Origin: RGUW01 sp049421025
GTDB taxonomy: Bacteria > Cyanobacteriota > Cyanobacteriia > PCC-6307 > Cyanobiaceae
Length of the DNA stretch: 32,877 bases
Direction of reading: 5' to 3'
Assembly: GCA_049421025.1 (NCBI GenBank)
Contig: JBMSMG010000013.1
Location: 1 to 32,877 of the forward strand
Shown: piece by piece, positions 15,156-22,870 of the stretch
How the letters are laid out: every line of letters starts with the position of its first letter
How positions within the stretch are numbered: position 1 is the first letter of the stretch
Notes under the pieces: model-generated
What the model was told of the DNA's origin: nothing
Database searches by the model: none
What the model saw: only the letters and a program-made list of their open reading frames with translations
Made by a program: the position numbers and the translations under genes

Positions 15156-16541
15156 TCAGCCGAGCATCGATTCGGGTTGCACCCAGCGGTCAAAGTCTTC
15201 GCCGCTGATTTCGCCCAGCACCAGTGCTGCCTCGCGCAGGCTCAGGCCATGGCGATGGGCATGTTTGGCGATGGCCGTGGCGCGGTCGTAGCCGATGGCC
15301 GGTGTCAGGGCCGTGACCAACATCAGGCTCTGGTTGAGCAACCTGTGGATCTGCACTTCGTTGACCTTGAGTCCCTCGATGCAGTGTTTGCGGAAGCTCT
15401 CGCACGATCCCCCCAGCAGGGCAATGCTCTCCAGCAGGTTGTGGGCGATCAGGGGTTTGAACACGTTGAGCTCAAAGTTGCCCTGGCTGGCCGCCATCTG
15501 CACAGCGGTGTTGTTGCCCATGACCTGCACGGCGACCATGGTCAGGCTTTCGGCCTGGGTCGGATTGACCTTGCCCGGCATGATCGATGAACCGGGCTCG
15601 TTTTCAGGCAACACCAATTCACCGAGCCCGCAGCGTGGACCGCTGCCGAGCCAGCGAATGTCATTGGCGATTTTCATCAGTGAGCCGGCCAGCACGGTGA
15701 GAGCGCCGTGGGCTGCTGCCAGGGGTTCATGGCCGGCCAGGGCCTGAAATTTATTGGGGGCACTGGTGAACGCCAGACCCAGCCGCTCAGCGAGCCGTGC
15801 TGCCACCGCCTCACCGAAGCCCCTTGGCGCATTGAGCCCGGTGCCGACGGCGGTGCCGCCGATGGCCAACTGCAAGACCTGGGGCAGGGTGGAGCGCAGA
15901 CTCTCGAGCCCCAGTTGCAGCTGGGCCACATAGCCGCTGAACTCCTGTCCAAGGCTCAGGGGCACCGCATCTTGCAGGTGGGTGCGGCCGATCTTGATGA
16001 TGTTGCTGTAGGCGTGGGCCTTGGCCTCTAGAGCGTCGATCAGTGCTTCGATCGCGGGGATCAGTTGATGCCTGAGCTCGCGGGCGACAGCCACGTGCAA
16101 CGCCGCAGGAAAGGTGTCGTTGCTCGACTGGCTGAGGTTGACGTGATCGTTGGGATGGATGGGCGATTTGCTGCCTCGACTGCCGCCGAGGGTTTCGATC
16201 GCCCTGTTGGCGATCACTTCGTTGGCATTCATGTTGGTCTGGGTTCCTGAGCCGGTTTGCCAGACCTTGAGAGGGAATTCCTGATCCAGTGAGCCCCGCG
16301 CCACCTCCTCTGCTGCCTTGATGATGGCCGCCGCCAGCTCAGCAGGCAGCTTGCCCATGTCGCGGTTGACCTCAGCGCAGGCTGCCTTGAGTTCGCCAAA
16401 GGCATGCACCACCGCCAGCGGCATCAGCTGGCCGAAGGGAAAGTTGTGGATCGAGCGCTGGGTCTGGGCTCCCCAGTAGTGATCAGCAGGAACGGCAATG
16501 GTGCCCATGCTGTCGCTTTCAAGCCGCGTCGGCGCACTCAT
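15156..16541 (-). CDS. fumC: Fumarate hydratase class II
   Basis: Oxygen-stable fumarase converting fumarate to malate in the cyanobacterial open or bypassed TCA cycle and in recycling fumarate from purine and arginine synthesis. The 461 residues show the superfamily signature GSSIMPGKVNPTQAE, the substrate-binding SGSGTQTNMNANEV, the catalytic His region SKSPIHPNDHVN and IKIGRTHLQDAVPLSLGQE. Length is normal. Its ATG overlaps the stop of the upstream photosystem I accumulation factor gene (ATGA), so the two are probably co-translated. It ends almost touching the convergent small ORF, with no visible terminator between them. Confidence 0.97.
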   Translation of the reverse strand: MSAPTRLESDSMGTIAVPADHYWGAQTQRSIHNFPFGQLMPLAVVHAFGELKAACAEVNRDMGKLPAELAAAIIKAAEEVARGSLDQEFPLKVWQTGSGTQTNMNANEVIANRAIETLGGSRGSKSPIHPNDHVNLSQSSNDTFPAALHVAVARELRHQLIPAIEALIDALEAKAHAYSNIIKIGRTHLQDAVPLSLGQEFSGYVAQLQLGLESLRSTLPQVLQLAIGGTAVGTGLNAPRGFGEAVAARLAERLGLAFTSAPNKFQALAGHEPLAAAHGALTVLAGSLMKIANDIRWLGSGPRCGLGELVLPENEPGSSIMPGKVNPTQAESLTMVAVQVMGNNTAVQMAASQGNFELNVFKPLIAHNLLESIALLGGSCESFRKHCIEGLKVNEVQIHRLLNQSLMLVTALTPAIGYDRATAIAKHAHRHGLSLREAALVLGEISGEDFDRWVQPESMLG

Positions 16542-17095
16542 GGCCTGCTGACCACCTCGCTGTTGAGCTCGTTGAAGCTGATGGTCGTGCTGCTGCGCTC
16601 ACTCTCTGGCAGTGCGATGCCAGTGACCTGGCTGATGGCTTGGTTGAGCGCATCAGGATCGACCTGGCCGCTGGCATCAAAGACCAGCTCTCCTTGGCTG
16701 CTGAAGACCACCACCTGGGGAACCACGCCTTTCCAGTAGTGGGCCGGGTCGGTTGGCCCGTCGTCGCTGCGGTTCTGCAGCGGGTCGGTTGCCAGCGGGA
16801 TCAGTTCGATGCTGTTGCCCCAGAGGCGCTGCAGTTCTGAGACCTCAGCGGCAAAGCGCTTGCTGGCCGAGGCGTCATCGAGAAAGTAGACCACCACCGC
16901 AGGACGCTGGTCGGCCATGGCCTGCGCCAAGGTGCTGCGCGGTGGCACCAGCGAGCCATTGCCGGCGTAGAGCGCGTAGATGTTGCCGTCGTAGTTGTTG
17001 TTGCTCAGCGATGCCAGGGCAGGCCAGCACGGTGCCCACCAGAGCGAACTGGTGAGCAGCAGGCACAGCAGGGGTCTGATCAACCAGGCCAACAC
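16538..17095 (-). CDS. Thioredoxin-like thylakoid photosystem I accumulation factor, 185 aa
   Basis: The protein matches the pattern of the cyanobacterial family annotated as thylakoid membrane photosystem I accumulation factor. A signal/anchor helix (LIRPLLCLLLTSSLWWAPCW) is followed by the diagnostic YDGNIYALYAGNGSLVPPR, then a thioredoxin fold (RPAVVVYFLDDASASKRFAA, and HYWKGVVPQVVVFSSQGELV). The CxxC of thioredoxins is absent: SASK stands where the active site would be, so it is not expected to be a dithiol oxidoreductase. GTG 17095 is preferred; earlier starts in the frame overlap the DUF3685 gene and add non-coding-looking residues. The likely location is lumen side of the thylakoid. 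Its ATGA overlap with fumC is unexpected functionally. Confidence 0.82.
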   Translation of the reverse strand: MLAWLIRPLLCLLLTSSLWWAPCWPALASLSNNNYDGNIYALYAGNGSLVPPRSTLAQAMADQRPAVVVYFLDDASASKRFAAEVSELQRLWGNSIELIPLATDPLQNRSDDGPTDPAHYWKGVVPQVVVFSSQGELVFDASGQVDPDALNQAISQVTGIALPESERSSTTISFNELNSEVVSRP

Positions 17096-17114
17096 GCGGC
17101 AATCGCAGGTCGGT

Positions 17115-18785
17115 TCATTGTGACGCCCGAAGGCTGCGGCCCATGCCCTGCACAATGCCGCGCCCCACCAGACCAATCGAGCGGCCCAGCACCTGGGTCA
17201 GCAGCACCACCAGCACCTGACCCACTCCGTGGATGAGGCTCTGCAGCTGGGGCGCCAGGGCATCGCGCGACTCCAGCGCCAGGGTGACGAGCTGCTGGGG
17301 CAGGCTGAGCTGCCTGAGCTCATGGTCGCGGGGCTCGGTGAGCTGCAGCAGAGCCACACCACCGTCTTCGAGGGTGAGCACGGCGCGGCGGCTTTCGTAA
17401 ATGGCCACGGGTCTTTGCAGCAGATTGCTCCAGCGCTGCTGGGCGTTGAGCTGGTTGCGTAGGCGCTCGAGGTTGCGGGTTGAGAGCAGATCGCTCACCA
17501 GCAGATAGCGGCGCAGCTCAGGCCAGGCGGCGCAGCAGGCGAGCGTCTGGCCGGCCACCTGTTCGGCGTTGCGCAGTAGCCAATTGGCCACCAGTTGCTG
17601 CAGATGCAGGACCGCCAGGGGTTCATCGGGGCTGAGCAGCCTGCCCTCGACGAGCAGGGGTTGCCCCAGCACCAGTGCGGCCAGCATCGGCATTGGATCA
17701 GGCAGTTCGGGATCACTGCCTGCCAGATCACTGTTCTGCAGCAGGGTTTCGGCAACGGCACGCAGCTGGCCTTGCTGCGGCAGACGCACATAGGGACTGG
17801 CCATGCTCACGAGTGCCTGCTGACGCAGTTCGCGCTGCAGGCTCAGCCACTGTTCGCCCAGTTGTTGCGGTTGCAGGGAGCTGCCAACAAGTTGCTGGCG
17901 CAGCAGATCGAGCTGCTCGAGCAGGGCCAGCAGCAGGTCTCTGCGGCGCTGAGGGTTCAGCCCTTCCAGGGCCAGCAACTGGCCGCTGCGGTTAACCAGG
18001 CCTGTTGCCATCTGCTCGCGCAGGACGGCTGCAATGGCCTGCCAGCTGCCTTCGGCACTGCGCTGCAGCAGGCGAAGGCTGGTGCCGCTCCTGCTGTCAT
18101 GGCCATCAAGGTTGGACTCGCGCTCGCTCGTCTGCGGCGCGACCTTTGCTGCAGCGTCGCCCCAGGCCAGGCTCACCGGGCCATAGAGAAGCTGCAGCAA
18201 CGCGCGGGCGGCGAGCAGTTCGCGCCGCTGGCCCTCAAGCACCAGCAGGCTCAGCAGGTTGGGCGGCGGCGGCGTCAGCAGGACGTCCAGGCGCCACAGC
18301 GCCTGATCGATCTGCTGTTGCCCGCTGATCAGCAACCATTGCCCGAAGCCCAGCGCAGGTCCAGGCTCGGTGGCAACAGCCGGAGCCGATGCGGCTAAGC
18401 GCACGCAGCGGCCGCCCTGCAACAGGGTTGTGATGGCCTCAAGCAGCTCACCTGAGGCCGGATTGTCGAGCAGGCCTTCGGCCGGCAGGCTCAGTAACCG
18501 GCCACGAGTGATCGCCAGGTTCTTCGGCAAAGCGATCAGCACTGGTGCCGGTTGCCAGCGCTCGCTCAGCAGCTGCGTTTCGCGCTCCAGCGCCAGGGCT
18601 TCGATGCCCGCTTCCGGAAACCAGATCACCAACGCCGGGTTGCCGCTGAGCTGCTCCGGTGCAAGAGCCACGGGATTGGCGGGCAGGGCGTCCTTCAGCA
18701 CACGCTGCAAACCCTCAGCCAACAAAGGCTGGGCCAGGAGCAGAAGATGCTGAGCCAACGGCGGCAGGCGCGGCAACCGGTTCAA
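17115..18785 (-). CDS. DUF3685 (Ycf55-like) protein, 556 aa
   Basis: Large cyanobacterial protein with a chloroplast-encoded relative, Ycf55, in red algae. The N-terminal ~125 residues read as a degenerate response-regulator receiver (HLLLLAQPLLAEGLQRVLKD; ALVIWFPEAG; LLSLPAEGLLDN) without the phospho-accepting Asp in its usual context. The remainder is helical and Leu/Gln-rich, with the DUF3685 block around SMASPYVRLPQQGQLRAVAE and CAAWPELRRYLLVSDLLSTR. The C terminus (GVGQVLVVLLTQVLGRSIGL) is hydrophobic and may touch the membrane. The start is a TTG at 18785 with a weak ribosome binding site, so the N terminus is uncertain by a few residues. Function unknown. Confidence 0.8.
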   Translation of the reverse strand: MNRLPRLPPLAQHLLLLAQPLLAEGLQRVLKDALPANPVALAPEQLSGNPALVIWFPEAGIEALALERETQLLSERWQPAPVLIALPKNLAITRGRLLSLPAEGLLDNPASGELLEAITTLLQGGRCVRLAASAPAVATEPGPALGFGQWLLISGQQQIDQALWRLDVLLTPPPPNLLSLLVLEGQRRELLAARALLQLLYGPVSLAWGDAAAKVAPQTSERESNLDGHDSRSGTSLRLLQRSAEGSWQAIAAVLREQMATGLVNRSGQLLALEGLNPQRRRDLLLALLEQLDLLRQQLVGSSLQPQQLGEQWLSLQRELRQQALVSMASPYVRLPQQGQLRAVAETLLQNSDLAGSDPELPDPMPMLAALVLGQPLLVEGRLLSPDEPLAVLHLQQLVANWLLRNAEQVAGQTLACCAAWPELRRYLLVSDLLSTRNLERLRNQLNAQQRWSNLLQRPVAIYESRRAVLTLEDGGVALLQLTEPRDHELRQLSLPQQLVTLALESRDALAPQLQSLIHGVGQVLVVLLTQVLGRSIGLVGRGIVQGMGRSLRASQ

Positions 18786-18816
18786 GGTAACGGCTTATCG
18801 CTTGATTTCCAGGGGC

Positions 18817-19251
18817 TCAGCGGGGACGGCCGGTCAGCTGAACGCTGTAGCTCTCGACGCGGAAACCGGTGCTCTCTTCGATTTGAACGAGCAGGTCATG
18901 GGGCAGTTGCAGATCCAGATCCTGAATCTGACCGCTTTGGCTGCAGATCAGATGGCTGTGCGGGTCGCTGCGGTAGCCGTACAGCCGCCCGCCGGCACGA
19001 TCAAGGCATTCGATCACGCCTGCTGACTGCAGCGCCTCGAGGTTCTGATAAACGGAGGTGTGGCCGATGTTGCGGCCCTGGTTGTTGAGCTTTTCAAAAA
19101 TGTCGCGAGCGCTGAGATGGCTGCGCTCCTGCCAAAGCAGATCCAGCACCATGCGCCGCTGCTTGCTGAGGCGCATGCCGAGCTCACGGCAACGCTTGTA
19201 GGCGCTGTCGACGCGAAGCGTTCGCTGGGCGGACTGCGCGCTGGTGCTCAC
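18817..19251 (-). CDS. Fur-family regulator, PerR/Slr1738-like, 144 aa
   Basis: Winged-helix metalloregulator of the Fur superfamily. The DNA-binding half reads GMRLSKQRRMVLDLLWQ, HLSARDIFEKL, then NIGHTSVYQNLEALQSAGVI. The metal half has LYGYRSDPHSHLICSQSGQI. The sequence follows the peroxide-sensing Slr1738 / FurC group more closely than iron-type Fur: DPHSH is kept, but both CxxC zinc pairs are lost (CSQS replaces the first, and the C terminus has none). The frame continues to ATG 19338, overlapping hisA by 41 nt. GTG 19251 gives a normal family length without overlap and is chosen, although its ribosome binding site is poor. A TATAAC at 19276-19281 on this strand could be a -10. Confidence 0.87.
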   Translation of the reverse strand: MSTSAQSAQRTLRVDSAYKRCRELGMRLSKQRRMVLDLLWQERSHLSARDIFEKLNNQGRNIGHTSVYQNLEALQSAGVIECLDRAGGRLYGYRSDPHSHLICSQSGQIQDLDLQLPHDLLVQIEESTGFRVESYSVQLTGRPR

Positions 19252-19297
19252 GGATGCACCGAATGTGATTTCTCCGTTATAGGCCAGCTCGAAGCCG

Positions 19298-20074
19298 TTA
19301 CGCGTATGAACTGCTGTTTGGGGCGTCCGGATTGACATCTTGCAGGCGTCCATTGCCGATGGCCGCCAGGGCCTCGCCCAGATCGACCCGCCCGTCGTAG
19401 AGCGCTCGCCCGACGATCACGCCGCCCACCCCAAGCGGTTCAAGGCTCAGCAGCGACAACAGGTGCTCAACGGTGCCAATGCCGCCCGAGGCAATCACCG
19501 GCACGCTGCTGGCATCGGCCATGGCCCGCAGCGCCGTCAGGTTCGGGCCCGCCAGGGTGCCATCGGTGGCGATGTCGGTGCTGATGATGGCGGCAATGCC
19601 CATGCCGCTCAGCCGCTGGGCCAGCTCGGTGGCCTCGGTGCTGCTTTCTGTGAGCCACCCGCGGGTCGCCACCTTGCCGTTTTTGGCATCAATGCCCACA
19701 ACGATGCGCTCAGGGTGCTGCTCTGCCAGCTGCGCCACCAGCTCGGGTTGCTCTAGGGCCACGGTGCCCAGGATGACCCGCTCGAGGCCGCAGCTCAGCA
19801 GCTCGGCTGCACGCTCGGCACTGCGCACGCCGCCGCCCAGCTGCACAGGAATGTCGAGCGCGGCCGTGATTGCCTTGATCGCGGCGTCGTTGACCGGTTC
19901 ACCGGTGCGGGCGCCATCAAGATCGACCAGGTGCAGCCGCTGGGCCCCCTGGCTCTGCCAGCTCAGCGCCTGGGCCACTGGGTCATCGCTGAAGCGGGTG
20001 ACCTGGTCGTAGTCGCCTTGATGCAGGCGCACACACTGCCCATCGAGCAGGTCGATGGCGGGAATCACCTGCAT
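19298..20074 (-). CDS. hisA: Phosphoribosylformimino-AICAR-ribotide isomerase
   Basis: Fourth step of histidine synthesis, an Amadori rearrangement of ProFAR to PRFAR. It is a 258-residue TIM barrel opening MQVIPAIDLLDGQCVRLHQG, with the first catalytic Asp in AIDL and the second in IISTDIATDGTLAGPN. Phosphate-binding motifs are VQLGGGVRS and VIASGGIGTVEHL. Length is normal. The short C-terminal tail (DVNPDAPNSSSYA) ends at TAA 19298, just upstream of the Fur-like gene. A 40-nt gap separates it from the Coq4-family gene on the same strand. Confidence 0.97.
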   Translation of the reverse strand: MQVIPAIDLLDGQCVRLHQGDYDQVTRFSDDPVAQALSWQSQGAQRLHLVDLDGARTGEPVNDAAIKAITAALDIPVQLGGGVRSAERAAELLSCGLERVILGTVALEQPELVAQLAEQHPERIVVGIDAKNGKVATRGWLTESSTEATELAQRLSGMGIAAIISTDIATDGTLAGPNLTALRAMADASSVPVIASGGIGTVEHLLSLLSLEPLGVGGVIVGRALYDGRVDLGEALAAIGNGRLQDVNPDAPNSSSYA

Positions 20075-20114
20075 AAGAAGTTGTGCTCGAAGCCGTCATC
20101 GTTGCAGGCGGCGC

Positions 20115-20894
20115 TCAACGGCTGGGCTTCAGCTCCTGATCGAGGCCGTAGGGCTTGCTGTCAGCCGGTTCGCTGATGCCCAGCTCGCTGCGCCACTGGC
20201 TGATGGGTTTGTCCCAGCCTTCTTCCCAACGGGCCAGCACCAGGCAGCTGCTTTGGCGGGCGATCGTCTGACCGTGGGCGATGGCACCACTGAGACCTTC
20301 AAAGCGCTCGATCTGCAGACGAAAGCTGCCCAGCAGAGCAGCGCTGTTGAGCAGCACATAAGCCGGAAAACCGATCTGCGCGGCGGTGATCGCCAGGACA
20401 CCGCTTTCTCCCAGGCGGCCGGTTCCAAAGCCGCTCACCACATGGTGAATGTCGTGGGTGGTGGCAATGCGTTGGGTCAACCAGCGCTCGTCTGAGTCGA
20501 TCACTCGGGGCCGAAAGAATTCGGGGTCGTAGCCCTGCTGGTGAATCAGCTCGGCGTAGCGGCGCCCCAGGGTGCCGGCTGGTAGCTCGATCAGGCGCTC
20601 GATGTCGGGTTGCAAGGGCGGGTAGCGCTGCTCCATCAGCGCAGCACCGCCGGGCATGGCCTTGAAGCGGCGCACGCAATCGGCCATCTGGGGGCTGCCC
20701 AGAAAGCTGTCGACCAGATCGGCAATGCTGCCCAGATCACCACCACTGCGGCCAATGGCGCCCAGCAGCTTGAGGGTGTTGAGCGAGCGCACGAGCTCGT
20801 TGAAACGGGCCAAGGCGTGAACGAGGCAGACCGCTGCAGTCTGGGTGGCCCGACCGCGGGTTTGAATGGCGCCCAGTTGAGCGGGCGGAACCAT
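20115..20894 (-). CDS. Coq4-family protein, 259 aa
   Basis: Matches the Coq4 family pattern. The hallmark is THDIHHVVSGFGTGRLGESG, the HDxxH-type metal site with downstream Glu, which in eukaryotic Coq4 takes part in ubiquinone-ring decarboxylation/hydroxylation. Helical context follows as in the family (LAITAAQIGFPAYVLLNSAA; HGQTIARQSSCLVLARWEEG). Cyanobacteria use plastoquinone, not ubiquinone, so a role in quinone or lipid metabolism is only inferred. ATG 20894 overlaps the start of the opposite-strand gene on the same CATG. If that is impossible in practice, a TTG or a GTG at 20792 could be the true start. Confidence 0.85.
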   Translation of the reverse strand: MVPPAQLGAIQTRGRATQTAAVCLVHALARFNELVRSLNTLKLLGAIGRSGGDLGSIADLVDSFLGSPQMADCVRRFKAMPGGAALMEQRYPPLQPDIERLIELPAGTLGRRYAELIHQQGYDPEFFRPRVIDSDERWLTQRIATTHDIHHVVSGFGTGRLGESGVLAITAAQIGFPAYVLLNSAALLGSFRLQIERFEGLSGAIAHGQTIARQSSCLVLARWEEGWDKPISQWRSELGISEPADSKPYGLDQELKPSR

Positions 20895-21810
20895 GAAGAT
20901 CCTGGTGATGGGTGGCACCCGGTTTGTGGGCAAGCCCCTAGTGGCGCAGCTGCAGGCCGACGGCCATGCGCTCACCCTGTTCACCCGGGGCAACAAGCCC
21001 GCACCTGACGGTGTTGAGCATGTGGTTGGTGATCGATCGACGGCCGAGGGCCTGACCGCTCTGGAGGGTCGACGTTTTGACGTGATCGTCGACAGCTCGG
21101 GTCGCACGCTCGATGACAGCCGCGCCGTGCTCGAGCGCACCGGCGCCCCCACCCATCGTTTTGTGTATGTGAGCTCTGCCGGGGTCTATGCCGACAGCGA
21201 GCTCTGGCCCCTTGATGAGGACAGCCCCACCGACCCGGCCAGCCGTCATGCCGGCAAGCTCGATACCGAGGCCTGGCTGCGGGCCGAGGGGATTCCTTTT
21301 ACGAGTTTCCGGCCGACCTACATCGTCGGCCCGGGCAACTACAACCCAGTGGAGAGCTGGTTCTTTGATCGGATCGTGCATGGCCGTCCGGTGCCGCTGC
21401 CGGGCGATGGCAGCACCATCACCCAGCTGGGTCATGTGCACGATCTGGCCATGGCGATGGCCCGCTGCATCGGCGTGGATGCCGCTGCTAACCGCATCTA
21501 CAACTGCAGCGGCCGTCAGGGCATCACGTTCAAGGGCCTGGTGCATGCCGCCGCCGTGGCCGCCGGCAAGGATCCTGCAGCGGTTGAGATTCGCAGCTTT
21601 GACCCTGCAGGCCTCGACAAGAAGGCGCGCAAGGCGTTTCCTTTGCGCCTGGCGCACTTTCTGACTGACATCACCCGGGTGCGGCGTGAGCTGGCCTGGG
21701 AGCCCCGGTTCGATCTGGCGGCCACACTGGCCGACAGCTATGCCAATGACTACGCCAAGCGCATGCCGACCACCCCTGACTTCAGTGCTGATGCGGCGTT
21801 GATCGGTTGA
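20893..21810 (+). CDS. NAD-dependent epimerase/dehydratase, CSP41-like, 305 aa
   Basis: Atypical short-chain dehydrogenase of the group related to chloroplast stem-loop-binding protein CSP41, which binds and cleaves RNA and associates with ribosomes and transcription in plastids. The Rossmann start MKILVMGGTRFVGKPLVAQL is clear. FVYVSSAGVYADSELWPLDE lies where the catalytic Ser/Tyr stand, and the usual YxxxK is changed (HAGKLDTEAW), so ordinary dehydrogenase chemistry is doubtful. FRPTYIVGPGNYNPVESWFF and a C-terminal substrate-like domain follow. ATG 20893 has GGCGGA upstream. It converges on pgsA with a single base between the stops. Confidence 0.87.
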   Translation: MKILVMGGTRFVGKPLVAQLQADGHALTLFTRGNKPAPDGVEHVVGDRSTAEGLTALEGRRFDVIVDSSGRTLDDSRAVLERTGAPTHRFVYVSSAGVYADSELWPLDEDSPTDPASRHAGKLDTEAWLRAEGIPFTSFRPTYIVGPGNYNPVESWFFDRIVHGRPVPLPGDGSTITQLGHVHDLAMAMARCIGVDAAANRIYNCSGRQGITFKGLVHAAAVAAGKDPAAVEIRSFDPAGLDKKARKAFPLRLAHFLTDITRVRRELAWEPRFDLAATLADSYANDYAKRMPTTPDFSADAALIG

Positions 21811-21811
21811 G

Positions 21812-22354
21812 TCACCGCTTGCGCAGATAACCCACAGCTGAGCTCAACGCCAGCACAAGCGACGGCCAGAACAGCCACCAGCCGGTGTTTTGAAGGGCGC
21901 TCACCACGACGGCGGCGCCCCAGCTTGCCGGCCACAGCAGCAGCAGCAGGCTGGCGAACTGCAGCACGGTCTTGGCCTTGCCAGCCGGCGATGCCGGACC
22001 GCCCGAGCTTTCTGCGGCGCGCCAGCCGCTGATCAGCAGTTCGCGGGCCAGCAGCAGCCAGATGGCCCACAGCGGCAAGCGCTCCGCAGCCCCCAGCCAC
22101 AGCAGCGGCGCGCAGATCAAGATCTTGTCGCTGAGCGGATCCAGCCGCGCCCCCCAGACACTGCCGCCGCCTGCGCGGCGGGCCAGCAGACCATCGAACC
22201 AGTCGCTGAGGCCGCCCAGGAGCAGCAGCAACCAGGCAACAGCCGCGTGCCCGGTGCTCAGGGCCACGATCAGTGGCAGCCCCATGGCTGCACGGCTCAG
22301 GGTGAGGGCGTCGGCCAGCTGGCGCAGGCGGGCGGGCGATCGGGCAGCGGTCAT
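21812..22354 (-). CDS. pgsA: CDP-diacylglycerol-glycerol-3-phosphate 3-phosphatidyltransferase, 180 aa
   Basis: Makes phosphatidylglycerophosphate, the precursor of phosphatidylglycerol, which photosystems I and II need. The CDP-alcohol phosphotransferase motif D-x2-D-G-x2-A-R-x8-G-x3-D-x3-D is complete in the stretch starting at SDWFDGLLARRAGGG and ending DPLSD. Several hydrophobic helices are present (AVAWLLLLLGG; LPLWAIWLLLARELLI; FWPSLVLALSSAVGYL). The frame is open much further upstream, but ATG 22354 begins the conserved part. Specificity for glycerol-3-phosphate over other alcohols is the usual assumption for this size class. Confidence 0.92.
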   Translation of the reverse strand: MTAARSPARLRQLADALTLSRAAMGLPLIVALSTGHAAVAWLLLLLGGLSDWFDGLLARRAGGGSVWGARLDPLSDKILICAPLLWLGAAERLPLWAIWLLLARELLISGWRAAESSGGPASPAGKAKTVLQFASLLLLLWPASWGAAVVVSALQNTGWWLFWPSLVLALSSAVGYLRKR

Positions 22355-22399
22355 GGCGTCAGCCAGGCTCGGCCCCAGAATGCCCGCAGTTGATCGCGT

Positions 22400-22870
22400 G
22401 TGCCCGTGGTGCAGCAGCCTGTCTCCGCTGTGATGAGCGCTCCAGTGCTGAGCGTCACTGACAGTTCGCCGCTGCAGGACGCGGTGAAGCTGATGAGCGA
22501 TCACCACATCAGTGGACTGGCGGTGGTCGACGGCAACGGCGTGCTGGTGGGTGAACTCACCGAACAGGACCTGATGGTGCGCGAGAGCGGCTTTGACGCT
22601 GGTCCCTACGTGATGCTGCTCGACGCGGTGATCTACCTGCGCAACCCTCTCAACTGGGACAAAGAGGTGCACCAGGTGCTGGGCAGCACGGTGGGCGAGG
22701 TGATGAGCAAGTCCCCTCACAGCTGCAGCAGTGACCTGCCTCTGCCCGCGGCGGCCAAACTGCTGCACGAGCGCAGCACCCAGCGTTTGTTTGTGCTCGA
22801 CGCCTTGAGCAAGCCCGTCGGAGTGCTCACCCGCGGCGATGTGGTGCGCGCTCTGGCTGCAGCGGGTTAA
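22400..22870 (+). CDS. Two-CBS-domain protein, 156 aa (GTG start)
   Basis: Two CBS motifs form one Bateman module: VSAVMSAPVLSVTDSSPLQD with HISGLAVVDGNGVLVGELTE, and VGEVMSKSPHSC with RLFVLDALSKPVGVLTRGDV. Such stand-alone pairs bind adenine nucleotides and regulate partners; in cyanobacteria and plastids some relatives act on the thioredoxin system. No fused catalytic domain is present. The central insert (GPYVMLLDAVIYLRNPLNWD) is typical of the cyanobacterial subgroup. GTG 22400 or a GTG two or three codons later is the start. Its TAA overlaps the convergent gene's TAA on one TTAA. Confidence 0.9.
   Translation: MPVVQQPVSAVMSAPVLSVTDSSPLQDAVKLMSDHHISGLAVVDGNGVLVGELTEQDLMVRESGFDAGPYVMLLDAVIYLRNPLNWDKEVHQVLGSTVGEVMSKSPHSCSSDLPLPAAAKLLHERSTQRLFVLDALSKPVGVLTRGDVVRALAAAG

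Noticed and set aside
20895..21152. Extension of the Coq4-like frame beyond 20894
   Set aside because: It would overlap the CSP41-like gene on the opposite strand by 260 nt and adds Ser/Arg-rich shadow sequence.
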